Shown here piece by piece: positions 32,899 to 42,079 of a stretch of DNA of 64,000 bases (positions within the stretch are counted from its first letter, which is position 1; each line of letters starts with the position of its first letter). The DNA lies in assembly GCF_001905825.1 (NCBI RefSeq), contig NZ_LIVV01000003.1:166901-230900 (forward strand), given 5' to 3'. The stretch is from Streptomyces sp. CB02009 (lineage in GTDB: Bacteria > Actinomycetota > Actinomycetes > Streptomycetales > Streptomycetaceae). The translations under genes were made by a program, and so were the position numbers. Under the pieces are notes generated by a model. The model was not told the DNA's origin, did no database searches, and worked only from the letters and a program-made list of their open reading frames with translations.

Positions 32899-33783
32899 AT
32901 GAACCGTTCGACGTTCCGCCGCGTCGCCGCAGGGGCCGTGGCGGCCACCGCGGGCGTGAGCCTCCTCGCCGCCTGTGGAGGGGAGGACGCGGCCGGCGCC
33001 GCGCGGCCGTTCACCGTCACGCACGTCGGCGGGCCGACCACGATCCTGGAGATCGGCGGCCTGCGCCTCCTGCTCGACCCGACCTTCGACCCGCCGAAGA
33101 CGTACAAGAGCGGTCTGGAGAAGCTCCGGGGACCCGCCCTCGGCATCGACGGCCTCGGCACGATCGACGCCGTCCTGCTCTCGCACGACCAGCACGACGA
33201 CAACCTCGACGACTCGGGCCGCGCCCTGCTCGACGACATACCCGTCGTGCTCTCCACGCCCGGCGCGCGCAAGCGCCTCGGCGACCACGTCACCGCCCTG
33301 AGGAGCTGGGAGTCCCGGGAGCTGAAGACCGCCGGCGGCACCGTCGAGGTCACCGCCGTGCCCGCCCTGCACGGCCCCGACGGCGTCGACCGCGGCGCGG
33401 ACGGCGAGGTCACCGGCTTCGTCCTCAGCGGCGAGGGCGTCCCCACCACCTACGTCTCCGGTGACAACGCCTCGGTCGCGGTGGCCGAGGAGGTCGGCGA
33501 CCGCGTCAGGAAGGACATCGGCCCCGTCGACACCGTCGTCCTCTTCGCCGGAGCCGCCCGCACCCCCGCGATCCTCGACAACGCGCCCCTGACCCTGACC
33601 TCCGCGAACGCCGCCCTCGTCGCGAAGCACCTCGCCCCCCGCAAGGTCGTCCCGGTGCACACCGACAGCTGGAACATCTACTCCGAGGACACGCGGTCCC
33701 TCGTGAAGGCCTTCGAGGCCCAGGGGATCGAGGGCACGCTCGTCGACCTCGCGCCGGACGGCACCCCGAAGAACCTCTCCTGA
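32899..33783 (+). CDS. Metallo-beta-lactamase-fold lipoprotein hydrolase
   Basis: A 294-residue exported protein with an N-terminal Arg pair, hydrophobic core and lipobox LLAAC (Cys about residue 26), so membrane-anchored on the outside. The body is an MBL-fold hydrolase of the UlaG-like type: strand TVTHVGGPTTILEIGGLRLLLDP, metal motif SHDQHDDN, late histidines in ALHGPDG, and VPVHTDSWN. The SHDQHDDN box differs from the textbook HxHxDH by Asn for the final His. Substrate unknown. It is divergent from a TetR gene and precedes an isochorismatase-like gene, suggesting a small regulated detoxification or hydrolase unit. Confidence 0.8.
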   Translation: MNRSTFRRVAAGAVAATAGVSLLAACGGEDAAGAARPFTVTHVGGPTTILEIGGLRLLLDPTFDPPKTYKSGLEKLRGPALGIDGLGTIDAVLLSHDQHDDNLDDSGRALLDDIPVVLSTPGARKRLGDHVTALRSWESRELKTAGGTVEVTAVPALHGPDGVDRGADGEVTGFVLSGEGVPTTYVSGDNASVAVAEEVGDRVRKDIGPVDTVVLFAGAARTPAILDNAPLTLTSANAALVAKHLAPRKVVPVHTDSWNIYSEDTRSLVKAFEAQGIEGTLVDLAPDGTPKNLS

Positions 33784-33818
33784 ACCCGTCCCCTCCCTCC
33801 GCCTCCCGCTCCCGCACT

Positions 33819-33865
33819 CCTGACGAAACCCCCTGACGAACCCCTGACGAAACCCCCGACGAAAG
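33819..33865 (+). repeat. Short tandem repeat of CCTGACGAA(A)CC
   Basis: Three to four imperfect 11-13 bp copies fill the 90-bp gap upstream of the isochorismatase-like gene and run into its GAAAGGA ribosome site. No protein is encoded. Confidence 0.75.
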
Positions 33866-33873
33866 GAACCGCC

Positions 33874-34476
33874 ATGACCGCCTCCACCACCCTCCGTGAT
33901 GTGATCGGCCTTCCCCAGGACCTGCCCCGCCTGGGCGAGTCGGCGCTGATCATGATCGACTTTCAGAACACCTACCGCACCGGCGTCATGCGGCTCGACG
34001 GCGCCGAGCGGGCCCTGGCCGCCGGCGCGCGTCTGCTCGCCGCCGCCCGTGCCGCGGGGGCGCCCGTCGTGCACGTCGTCAACGACGGCGGCGAGGGCAC
34101 CCCTTACGACATCCGGGCCGAGATCGGCGCGATCAGCGAGGAAGTCGCCCCGATCGAGGGCGAGAAGGTCGTCGTCAAGCAGTTCCCCGACGCCTTCCAC
34201 GCCACCGACCTCGAAGCGGTCCTGAAGGACCTCGGCGTCACCGGCGACCTGGTCGTCGCCGGGTTCATGACGCACATGTGCGTCCTCTTCACCGCGCAGG
34301 GCGCCTTCCACCGCGGCTACCGCCCGACCGTGGTCGCCGAGGCCACCGCGACCCGCTCCCTGGCCGCCCCCGACGGCACCGTCACGTCGGCGGACGCGCT
34401 CCAGGCCGCGAGCCTCACGACGGTCACCGACCTCTTCGGCACGGTGGCCCGCGCGGTCGACGAACTCGTCGCCTAG
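33874..34476 (+). CDS. Isochorismatase-like cysteine hydrolase
   Basis: A 200-residue member of the isochorismatase/nicotinamidase superfamily. The catalytic triad can be read as Asp in IMIDFQNTY (about residue 29), Lys in VVKQFPDAF, and Cys in GFMTHMCV, with a cis-peptide region AGFMTH before the Cys. The natural substrate may be an amide, a cyclic compound or an N-carbamoyl compound; the sequence does not tell. ATG 33874 has GAAAGG 7-12 bases upstream. The last 11 codons and the stop are duplicated directly downstream. Confidence 0.85.
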   Translation: MTASTTLRDVIGLPQDLPRLGESALIMIDFQNTYRTGVMRLDGAERALAAGARLLAAARAAGAPVVHVVNDGGEGTPYDIRAEIGAISEEVAPIEGEKVVVKQFPDAFHATDLEAVLKDLGVTGDLVVAGFMTHMCVLFTAQGAFHRGYRPTVVAEATATRSLAAPDGTVTSADALQAASLTTVTDLFGTVARAVDELVA

Positions 34477-34511
34477 TGGTGGCCCGCGCGGTCGACGAGC
34501 TCGTCGCCTAG
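34443..34511 (+). repeat. 35-bp tandem duplication across the stop codon
   Basis: The sequence 34443-34476, encoding the hydrolase C-terminus VARAVDELVA plus TAG, is repeated at 34478-34511 with one base change (GAA to GAG). The second copy is out of translation after the first stop. It looks like a recent replication-slippage event. Confidence 0.93.
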
Positions 34512-34738
34512 CGATCCCCCGGCCGGGCGAGGGGGGCAGCCCCGACCGGGCGGCCCCGGGGCGGCCCCCGCCCGTCCCCTCCCACGCCCGTCGGGCCCGG
34601 GGCACCGGGAGTTCACCCGAGGTGTACCGGAACACCGCCTGATGATCGGTTACGGGTCGCCCGACTCGGCGGTAATGGCGGTCGGCCCGTGACGGATCAT
34701 CCGGGCGCCCCTGATTCCGTACACCCCCTGGAGGACGT

Positions 34739-37363
34739 GTGCCCCCCGCCGCCGAGACCGTGCTCGACGAGGTCGACGGCGAGGAGGGGAAGGGGGGCCC
34801 GACGCGTGCGCCGGGCTCCCCGCGGCGCCGGCCGCTCTCCCCGGCCGTCGCCGGGCCCGTCGCGGCCGCCCTGCTCACCGCCGTCCTGCTCGCCCTCGCC
34901 ACCCGGCTCTCGCGCAGCTACCCCTTCGGCCCGGTGACCAGGAACATCGTCGACCTGGGCCAGCAGTACCTGCCGTTCCACGCGTACTGGCGCTCGTTCC
35001 TCCTCGGCGAGACCCACGGAGACGCCTTCCTCAACTGGAACTCGGGCTTCGGCGCCGGCTTCCTCGGCGACATCGGCACGTACCTGAGCAGCCCCTTCGA
35101 CCTGCTCGTCGTGCTCTTCCCGGCCGACCGCGTCGAACTCGCCCTGTACGTCGTCACCGCGGTCAAGATCACCGCGGCCGGGGCGGCGATGGCGCTGCTG
35201 CTCCTGCGGATGCGACCCGGCCCCTGGCCGGTCGCCGCCGTGCTCGGCAGCGCGTACGCCCTCTCGGGCTGGACCTTCGACCTCGGTGCCACCGTCCCGA
35301 TGTGGCTCGACGGACTCGTCGCCTTCCCGCTGCTCTGCCTGGTCGGCGAGTGGGCCCGCACCGGGCGCCGCCCCGTCCTCGGCCCCGTCGTGGTCGCCCT
35401 GGCCTGGACCGCCAACTTCTACACGGCCTACATGGCCACCATCGGCGCCGCCGTCGTCCTCCTCGTCCGGCTCCTCACCGCCGCGGAGACGGCCGGCGCA
35501 CGGCAGCGCCTCGCGGGCGCGCTGCGCGCCGCGCGGGGCGTCCTCATCGGCATCGGCCTCGCCGCACCGCTCGTCGTGGTCGTCTTCCTCGGCACCAAGG
35601 CCGCCGACCCCACCCCGGAGTCCACCTTCGCGCCCGCCGCGTTCACGGAACTCCTCGCCAGGTTCCTGCCGGCCACCGCCAGCCTCGCGAGCCCGGCCCT
35701 CTTCATCGGCACGCCCGCGCTCGTGCTCGCCCTCACCCTGCCCTTCAACGGGGCCGTCGCCCCGCGCGTCCGGGCCGGCTGGTCGGCCGCCGTCGTCCTG
35801 GTGACGCTCTCCCTCCAGTGGGAGCCCACCCATCTGCTCTGGCACGCGGGCGCCTCGCCCAACGGCGGCCCGTACCGGCAGGCCTTCGTCCTGTGCGGGC
35901 TGCTGATCGCCGCCGGCTGGTTCTCTGCCGCCCGCGGCGTGCCGCGCCCGACCGCGCTCCTCGCGGGCGGCGCCCTGCTCGGGCTCCTCGCGTGGGCGGC
36001 CCACGGCAGCATCGACATCGACCGCTGGACCTATCCGGCCCTCGGTGTGGCCGCGGTCCTCGCCCTCGCCGCCGCCATGGCGGCCCTCGCGCACCGCCGC
36101 GGGACGGCGGCCGCCGAACCTCCGGCGCCCTCATCCGCCTCCGCCCGGGGACCGCGGACCACCGCGCGCCTCCTGCCCGTCCTCGCCGTCGTGCTCCTCG
36201 TCGCCGCGCAGGCCGGCGAGGCGGCCGTCAGCGGGAAGCGGATCGTGGAGCAGCAGCGCGACGAGGTCGCCTGGTCGCCCCGGATCGGGCCCTGGCACAC
36301 CGCCGTGGCCGAGGAGGTGGCCCGCGCGGACGCCTGGCCCCAGCACCGGACCGAACCGGGAGAGGTCCCCGGCGGCAACGACGTCCTGATCGTCGGCGGT
36401 CAGGGGGCCGACTACTACAGCAGCCTCACCTCCGAGGTCACCTCCCGCACCCTCGCCTCCCTGGGCTTCGGCTACTACGCCAAGGGCCGCCACCCGGTCA
36501 CCCTCGACAACCCGGTCACCGACGCCCTGTTCTCCATCGGCACCCGGGTCCGCTCGGTGCCCTCCGCACCGGTGCGCCAGGACGCGCTGCCCCGGGCGAC
36601 GGTGACCGTCGCCACCACGCCCGTCCCGCCGCTGGTCACCGTCCGTCCGGCGAAGCGGCCGGCCACCCACCCCGGGGACTCCGCGTTCGCCGAGCAGGAA
36701 CGGCTCCTCGGCGCCGACGTCTACGAGCTGCCGGCCGTCGAGCGTGCCGGACTGACCGTCAGCGCCCGCTGCCCGGCGGGCTCCCAGGCCTGGTTCTGGG
36801 CCCCCGAGTACCGCGGCGGCGCGACCCTCGCGGGGGAGCCGCGCGTGGACTTCGAGGGCAAGCCGCCCGCCGTCCGGGCCCCCATGCGGGCCCTCGGCAC
36901 CGTGCCCGGCTCCGGCGAGGTACGGATCGAGCTGAGCCCCGAGCGCCCGGTCCGGCTGCCCCGCCAACCGGTCGGCTGCCTGGTCCGGGCCCGGCTCGAC
37001 TCCGCCGTGCGGCAGCTGACCGCCACCGGCGCCACCGAGGTGCGCGCCACCGGACACACCGTCACGGCCGCACTGCCCCCCGGCAGCACCGGGACCGCGG
37101 TGCTCGCCGCCCCCCGCATCTCCGGCTGGCGCTGTGCCGCCGGTGACGCGGAGCCGCGCCCCGCGCGCGCGTACCGGGGTCTCGTCGCGATCCCGCTCGA
37201 CGGCCGGGCGCACACGGTCACCTGCTCGTACCGCCCGCCGGGCATCAAGCTCGGCGGCGCCGCCGGTCTGACCGCCCTCCTCGCCCTGATCGCCACGGGC
37301 GTCCTCCACCGACGGGCCGGGCGGCGTGCGGAACGGCCGGCGGAAGCACCCGCCGTCGCGTGA
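34739..37363 (+). CDS. YfhO-family polytopic membrane protein
   Basis: An 874-residue protein with about 13 hydrophobic spans, the large loop after the first span carrying DLGQQYLPFHAYWR and WNSGFGAGFLGDIGTYLSSPFD, hallmarks of YfhO proteins (GT-C-like membrane glycosyltransferases). In Gram-positives YfhO-type enzymes act in glycosylation of teichoic or other surface polymers. A roughly 400-residue extracellular domain precedes the last span, and the C-terminus is Arg-rich. Start is GTG 34739 with GGAGG (34730-34734). It is followed at 142 bp by two cytosolic glycosyltransferase-type genes, suggesting a surface glycan role. Confidence 0.82.
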   Translation: MPPAAETVLDEVDGEEGKGGPTRAPGSPRRRPLSPAVAGPVAAALLTAVLLALATRLSRSYPFGPVTRNIVDLGQQYLPFHAYWRSFLLGETHGDAFLNWNSGFGAGFLGDIGTYLSSPFDLLVVLFPADRVELALYVVTAVKITAAGAAMALLLLRMRPGPWPVAAVLGSAYALSGWTFDLGATVPMWLDGLVAFPLLCLVGEWARTGRRPVLGPVVVALAWTANFYTAYMATIGAAVVLLVRLLTAAETAGARQRLAGALRAARGVLIGIGLAAPLVVVVFLGTKAADPTPESTFAPAAFTELLARFLPATASLASPALFIGTPALVLALTLPFNGAVAPRVRAGWSAAVVLVTLSLQWEPTHLLWHAGASPNGGPYRQAFVLCGLLIAAGWFSAARGVPRPTALLAGGALLGLLAWAAHGSIDIDRWTYPALGVAAVLALAAAMAALAHRRGTAAAEPPAPSSASARGPRTTARLLPVLAVVLLVAAQAGEAAVSGKRIVEQQRDEVAWSPRIGPWHTAVAEEVARADAWPQHRTEPGEVPGGNDVLIVGGQGADYYSSLTSEVTSRTLASLGFGYYAKGRHPVTLDNPVTDALFSIGTRVRSVPSAPVRQDALPRATVTVATTPVPPLVTVRPAKRPATHPGDSAFAEQERLLGADVYELPAVERAGLTVSARCPAGSQAWFWAPEYRGGATLAGEPRVDFEGKPPAVRAPMRALGTVPGSGEVRIELSPERPVRLPRQPVGCLVRARLDSAVRQLTATGATEVRATGHTVTAALPPGSTGTAVLAAPRISGWRCAAGDAEPRPARAYRGLVAIPLDGRAHTVTCSYRPPGIKLGGAAGLTALLALIATGVLHRRAGRRAERPAEAPAVA

Positions 37364-37505
37364 AAGTGCTTCCGCGCGGACTTTCCACGGGAGACGCCAA
37401 GAGTTCACCCGGAGTGCACACGCGGATCGTTCGCCGGGAAAAGTGGAGCGTTACCGTTCCCGCCGTAGCGGCGTTTAACTGTTCGATTCAGTATGGGGAT
37501 TACGA

Positions 37506-38471
37506 GTGCCGAAACTGTCCGTCGTCGTACCGTTCCACAACGTCGGGGCCTATGCGCCCGACACCCTGCGCAGTCTCGCGAACAACGCGGATCCGGAATT
37601 CGAGTTCCTGCTGGTCGACGACTGCTCGACGGACGACACCCCGGAGATCCTCGACCGGTGGCGCGACCGGCTGCCGAACGCGACGGTCATCCGGCACGAG
37701 ACGAACAGCGGCGTCGCCCAGGCGCGCAACACGGGAATCGACGCTGCGCGCGGGGACCACATCACCTTCCTCGACGGCGACGACTGGTACGCGCCCGGCC
37801 ACCTCAAGGCCATGGTGGCCGGGATGGAGCAGCTGGACTGCGACTTCGCCCGTACCGACCACGTCCTCTCGGAAGGCCGCAAGCGGAACATCCGCTATGC
37901 CCCCGCCAAGCGCCGCGACACCGTGCTCGACCCGCGTGACGGAATCTCGCCCGCCAGCATGGTGACGATGGTGGACTATCCCTTCGTCCCCTTCGGAATT
38001 TACAGCTCCCGTCTCTTCCAGAACGGCGAATCCCGTTTCGAGACGTCCCTGAGAACGGCCGAGGACCGCCTCTGGGTCTGGCGCCTCCACCTCAAGGCGC
38101 GCACCTTCGCGGCACTTTCCCTGCACGGCGTCTTCTACCGCCGGGGCGTCACCACCTCGCTCACCCAGATCACCGACAACCGGCAGCTGGACTTCATTCC
38201 CTCGTACGACACCCTGCTCGCCGACGTCTCCCGCGACCCGGAGGCTGACCGGTTCCTCCCCAAGGCGGTCCGCACCTACTGCGCGATGATCGCCTTCCAC
38301 ATGGGCAAGGTCGGCACGTACGAGCCCGCCGTCGCCGAGCGGCTCCGCGCCGAGGTGCGCGACGCGCTGCACCGGATGCCGCAGCAGGTCCTCGAAGAGA
38401 CCCTCTCCACCATGGACACCCCCCGCAGCACCCTCCTCCGGAGCCTGCGCGACACCGTAAGGACCGCCTGA
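37506..38471 (+). CDS. Family 2 glycosyltransferase
   Basis: A 321-residue inverting GT-A glycosyltransferase. N-terminal SVVVPFHNVGAY, nucleotide-sugar site LLVDDCSTDDT, NSGVAQARNTGI, and the DxD-type GDDWY are all present. No membrane span. The 142-bp gap upstream is AT-richer (GCGTTTAACTGTTCGATTCAGTATG, in parts) and probably holds a promoter. It is followed after 3 bp by the polysialyltransferase-like gene, so the two are co-transcribed. Donor and acceptor are unknown; a cell-surface glycopolymer is the likely product. Confidence 0.88.
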   Translation: MPKLSVVVPFHNVGAYAPDTLRSLANNADPEFEFLLVDDCSTDDTPEILDRWRDRLPNATVIRHETNSGVAQARNTGIDAARGDHITFLDGDDWYAPGHLKAMVAGMEQLDCDFARTDHVLSEGRKRNIRYAPAKRRDTVLDPRDGISPASMVTMVDYPFVPFGIYSSRLFQNGESRFETSLRTAEDRLWVWRLHLKARTFAALSLHGVFYRRGVTTSLTQITDNRQLDFIPSYDTLLADVSRDPEADRFLPKAVRTYCAMIAFHMGKVGTYEPAVAERLRAEVRDALHRMPQQVLEETLSTMDTPRSTLLRSLRDTVRTA

Positions 38472-38474
38472 CCC

Positions 38475-39869
38475 ATGGCCCCCGCCCCCGCCGCCGACCA
38501 GGCACCTGTGCCCGCCCCGGCCACCGACGGCCGACCGGTCCAGATCTTCCAGGTGTCCACCCTGTACGGCGCCGCCACCCTCGCGGCCTCGCTGGACGCC
38601 GGCCAGTTCGGCCCCCGCGCGGAGCACCGCCGGCTCCTGCTGATCTCGCGCAACGCCGAGATCCCGGAGACCGCGCCGCGCATGGAGGCGATGACCGGCT
38701 ACGCGCGGATCGCCGCCCGTTTCGACGGCGTCCTCGACTGGAACGAGACCATCCACCCGTACCACCCGGCCGCCTGGGCCCCCCGGCCCGAGGACGCCCC
38801 GCTCTGGCAGCGGGTGATGCGCACCGCGTGGGACCTCGGCACCGTCCCGGTGGAGCTGGTCGTCGAATCCATCCAGGTCAACCCCGCCAAGGCACTGGCC
38901 GGCTGCTTCCCCGAGAGCGCCCTCCACGTCTACGCCGACGGCCTCATGAGCTACGGCCCGACCCGCAACGACCTCGCGCAGTCGATCGCCTGCCGCATCC
39001 GGCGGGTCCTCCACCTCGACCTGGTGCCGGGCCTGCGCCCCCTCCTCCTGAGCGAGTACGGCGTGGAGCCGGAGCTGGTCCCCGACGACGCGTTCCGCGC
39101 GGTCCTCGCGGAGATCGCCGAGGAGGCGGCCGACGACCCCGAGACCGTCCGGGCGGCCGCGGCCGAGCCCACGGCCCTGATGCTCGGCCAGTACCTGGCC
39201 GCCCTCAACCTCCTCACCGCCGAGGAGGAGGAGGAACTGCACGTACGGATGCTCCGCGGCGCCACCGCCGCCGGACACCGCTCGGTGGTCTTCAAGCCGC
39301 ACCCGTCCGCGCCCGCCGGCTACTCGGCGGCGCTGCGGGAGGAGGCGAAGCGGTCCGGCGTGCGGCTCACCGTCCTCGACGGGCCGCTGCTCGCCGAGAC
39401 CTTCTACGAGCGGTGCCGGCCCCGGCTCGTCGTCGGCTGCTTCTCGACCGCGATGTTCACCGCCGCCGTCTACTACGGGGTCCCCGTCGCGCGCGTGGGC
39501 ACGGCCGAGGTCCTCGGACGGCTCACGCCCTTCGAGAACAGCAACCGGATCCCGCTCACCGTCGTCGACCACCTGGTCGCGGACCTGGAGCAGGGCGAGG
39601 AGCCCGCGGTTCCCGGAGCCGCGCCGGACTCGCTCACTCCGCTCGTCCGCGCCGTCGGCTACTGCATGCGGCACAAGAGCCACCCCGGGATGCGCGAGGA
39701 GGCCGCCCGTTTCCTGGCCGAGCACCACGCCGACCCCGGCATCGCGCACCACTTCGACGGCGAGCGGCTGACCCTGCTCGGCCTGCCGGGCGGCACGGAG
39801 ACGCCGACGCGGGGCGGCGGCGTGCCGTCACGGCTCCGCCGGAGTCTCGCCAGGTCCCGACAGAGCTGA
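38475..39869 (+). CDS. Polysialyltransferase-like glycosyltransferase
   Basis: A 464-residue cytosolic protein resembling the actinobacterial alpha-2,8-polysialyltransferase-family proteins (GT-B fold, GT52-like). Supporting segments are the N-terminal QIFQVSTLYGAATLAASLDAG, DWNETIHPYHP, LHVYADGLMSYGPTRN, FKPHPSAPAGYS and VGCFSTAMFTAAVYYGVPVARVGT, the last giving the His-Pro and Ser-type donor site of this group. In streptomycetes such genes sit in loci for cell-wall glycopolymers. It is coupled to the upstream GT2 gene. The actual sugar is not predictable. Confidence 0.75.
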   Translation: MAPAPAADQAPVPAPATDGRPVQIFQVSTLYGAATLAASLDAGQFGPRAEHRRLLLISRNAEIPETAPRMEAMTGYARIAARFDGVLDWNETIHPYHPAAWAPRPEDAPLWQRVMRTAWDLGTVPVELVVESIQVNPAKALAGCFPESALHVYADGLMSYGPTRNDLAQSIACRIRRVLHLDLVPGLRPLLLSEYGVEPELVPDDAFRAVLAEIAEEAADDPETVRAAAAEPTALMLGQYLAALNLLTAEEEEELHVRMLRGATAAGHRSVVFKPHPSAPAGYSAALREEAKRSGVRLTVLDGPLLAETFYERCRPRLVVGCFSTAMFTAAVYYGVPVARVGTAEVLGRLTPFENSNRIPLTVVDHLVADLEQGEEPAVPGAAPDSLTPLVRAVGYCMRHKSHPGMREEAARFLAEHHADPGIAHHFDGERLTLLGLPGGTETPTRGGGVPSRLRRSLARSRQS

Positions 39870-39955
39870 TCCCCGGCCCGCTCCACGGCCCGGACCAGGC
39901 CGGTCCACCGGGTCGGGGCCGCCGCGTCACCTGTGCGGGCGGCGGCCTCCCCGGC

Positions 39956-40726
39956 TCATGCCTCGGGGGACCTGACGAGAGTGAAGACAGCGCCCTCCGG
40001 GTCCGTCACCAGGGCCGTCCGCCCCGCCGTGGCGTCGCGCGGCGGACGCAGCACATGACCGCCGAGCCGCAGCACGAGGCGGGCGGCCGCGTCGGTGTCG
40101 GCGACCTCGAAGTACGTCATCCAGTGCGGGCCCCGGTCCCGGGGGAGCGCGTTGCCGACGCCGTGCAGCGACGCCACCGGGAGTCCGTCCAGCAGGAGCG
40201 TGGCGTAGTCGTGGTCGGCGGACACGACCGGTTCCACCTCGAAGCCGAAGACCGTCCGGTAGAACTTGCCGATCGACGTCTCGAAGGTGAGGAGCTCGTT
40301 CCACACGGGGGTCCCGGGCGGTCCCGCCGTCGCCGTGCCGTGGTGCGCCTCCGCCTGCCAGACGCCGAAGACCGCGCCCACCGGGTCGGAGCAGACGGCC
40401 ATCCGGCCCGCCTCGCCCGCGTCCAGCGGACCCACGGCCACGGTGCCGCCGCAGCAGCGGATGCTCTCGGCGGTCTCGTCGGCGTCGGCGGTGGCCAGGT
40501 AGGGCGTCCAGGCGATCGGCAGATGCCGGTCGGGCGGCAGCTGGCCGATGCCGGCCACCTCCATGCCGTCGAGCAGCGCGCGCACATACGGTCCGAGATG
40601 CTGCGGACCGGGCTCGAACTCCCATCCGAAGAGCGCGTGGTAGAACTCCTGCGTGGCGTCAAGCCCGTGCACCATCAAGCTCACCCAGCAGGGTGTGCCG
40701 GGTGTGCGCCGAGTCGCCTCGGTCAT
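39956..40726 (-). CDS. VOC (glyoxalase/bleomycin-resistance fold) protein, two domains
   Basis: A 256-residue protein of two tandem VOC modules: residues about 10-120 (FYHALFGWEF... SDPVGAVFGVWQ) and about 140-250 (KFYRTVFGFEVEP... TDPEGAVFTLV). This pattern is common in streptomycetes and usually annotated only as a VOC-family protein. Metal ligands are not clear. It is convergent with the glycan genes and divergent from the rhodanese gene, with a 173-bp gap. No link to the peptide cluster. Confidence 0.85.
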   Translation of the reverse strand: MTEATRRTPGTPCWVSLMVHGLDATQEFYHALFGWEFEPGPQHLGPYVRALLDGMEVAGIGQLPPDRHLPIAWTPYLATADADETAESIRCCGGTVAVGPLDAGEAGRMAVCSDPVGAVFGVWQAEAHHGTATAGPPGTPVWNELLTFETSIGKFYRTVFGFEVEPVVSADHDYATLLLDGLPVASLHGVGNALPRDRGPHWMTYFEVADTDAAARLVLRLGGHVLRPPRDATAGRTALVTDPEGAVFTLVRSPEA

Positions 40727-40899
40727 CGTGACTCTCTCCTCGGACCATCGTCGTGCCCGTGTCCCCGTCCGATGGTGTCACCGACGGGGCCGTGGCGCGT
40801 CCCGGTCGCACCAAAGAGTGGCGCGAACCCGCCGCGACGACGCGGGGAGGACGCCGGGTTCGTCCCCCGCGGCCGCGCGGCTGCGCGAGGATGGCACCC

Positions 40900-41727
40900 A
40901 TGAACCCCATCATCGTCGTAAGCGAACTGCTGAGCGAGTCGGCCGGGGCCCGGCCGCCGGTTCTCCTGGACGTCCGCTGGACGCTGGGCGGCCCGCCCGG
41001 ACGCCCGGCGTACGAGGCCGGACACCTCCCCGGCGCGGTCTACGTCGACCTGGACACGGAGCTGGCGGGCGCGCCCGGGGACGGCGGCCGCCACCCGCTG
41101 CCCGACCCGGAGGCCTTCGGGGCCACGATGCGCCGGGCGGGTGTCTCCGCGGACACTCCGGTCGTCGTCTACGACGGCGGTCTCGGCTGGGCCGCGGCCC
41201 GTGCCTGGTGGCTGCTCCGCTGGGCAGGCCACCAGGACGTCCGGGTCCTGGACGGCGGTCTCGCGGCCTGGACGGGGGAGCTCACGGAGAAGGTGCCCAC
41301 GCCGGAGCCGGGCGACTTCCGGCCGCGGCCGGGCGCGCTCGGGCTGCTCGACGCCGACGGGGCGGCGGCGCTCGCCCGCGCGGGGCTGCTCCTGGACGCG
41401 CGCGCCGCCGAGCGGTACCGCGGGGACGTGGAGCCGATCGACCGGGTCGGTGGTCACATCCCCGGAGCGGTCTCGGCCCCGACGACCGAGAACGTCGACG
41501 CGGAGGGACGCTTTCTGGCCGCCGACACCCTGCGGGACCGCTTCACCTCGCTCGGCGCCGCCGAGGGGACCCCGGTCGCGGTCTACTGCGGCTCGGGCGT
41601 CTCCGGCGCGCACGAGGTCCTCGCGCTGGAGATCGCGGGCATCCCGGCCGCGCTCTACGCGGGTTCGTGGTCCGAGTGGTCCGCCGACCCCGCCCGCCCG
41701 GTGGCCACGGGCCCGGACCCGCAGTAG
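40900..41727 (+). CDS. Rhodanese-type sulfurtransferase
   Basis: A 275-residue double-rhodanese protein of the thiosulfate/3-mercaptopyruvate sulfurtransferase family. The inactive N-terminal domain has LLDVRWTLGG and GHLPGAVYVDLD; the C-terminal domain carries the active Cys in VAVYCGSGVSG (loop CGSGVS, typical of mercaptopyruvate-type enzymes). Two in-frame ATGs lie at 40891 and 40900; GAGG at 40887-40890 fits only the second, which is chosen. It probably has a housekeeping sulfur-transfer or cyanide-detoxification role. Confidence 0.88.
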   Translation: MNPIIVVSELLSESAGARPPVLLDVRWTLGGPPGRPAYEAGHLPGAVYVDLDTELAGAPGDGGRHPLPDPEAFGATMRRAGVSADTPVVVYDGGLGWAAARAWWLLRWAGHQDVRVLDGGLAAWTGELTEKVPTPEPGDFRPRPGALGLLDADGAAALARAGLLLDARAAERYRGDVEPIDRVGGHIPGAVSAPTTENVDAEGRFLAADTLRDRFTSLGAAEGTPVAVYCGSGVSGAHEVLALEIAGIPAALYAGSWSEWSADPARPVATGPDPQ

Positions 41728-41734
41728 TCCGGGC

Positions 41735-41786
41735 CCACCGAACCGGCAGGATCCACTGAACCGGCAGGATCCACCGAACCGGCGGA
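41735..41786. repeat. 18-bp tandem repeat x2.9
   Basis: Copies of CCACCGAACCGGCAGGAT start at 41735, 41753 and 41771, just after the rhodanese stop. The 352-bp gap to sepH has no gene. It also holds degenerate GCCCACGGGTCCG repeats (about 41930-42025) and the hairpin below. Confidence 0.88.
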
Positions 41787-42027
41787 CGCCACCGTCAGAG
41801 GCCACCGGCGACAGGCCCCGGCGCGCCGGACACCCGTGACAGGCCCCGGCGCCCGGCACCCGCACGGCTTCTCCGTGCGGGGCCTCCCCGCTGGGGCTCC
41901 CGCGTACCGGGGCTCGCGCCCACCGGCTCTCCGCCCACGGGTCCGCCCACCGGGCTCCTCGCCCACGGGTCCGCCCGCAGGGGGCTCCCCGCCCACGGGT
42001 CCGGCCACCCGGCTCCCCGCCCACGGA

Positions 42028-42060
42028 AGAGGGCCCGCGCCGAATCGGCGCGGGCCCTCT
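42028..42060. terminator. Terminator hairpin between rhodanese and sepH
   Basis: Arms 42028-42041 and 42047-42060 (AGAGGGCCCGCGCC) pair perfectly around a 5-base loop. It lies 19 bp beyond the 3' end of the minus-strand sepH gene and can serve both convergent genes. Confidence 0.88.
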
Positions 42061-42079
42061 CCTCGTACGGTCGAGGCCG

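Noticed and set aside
41836..42060. A small gene between the rhodanese gene and sepH.
   Set aside because: The open frame there is made of degenerate CCCACGGGTCCG repeats and a terminator hairpin, and has no ribosome site.
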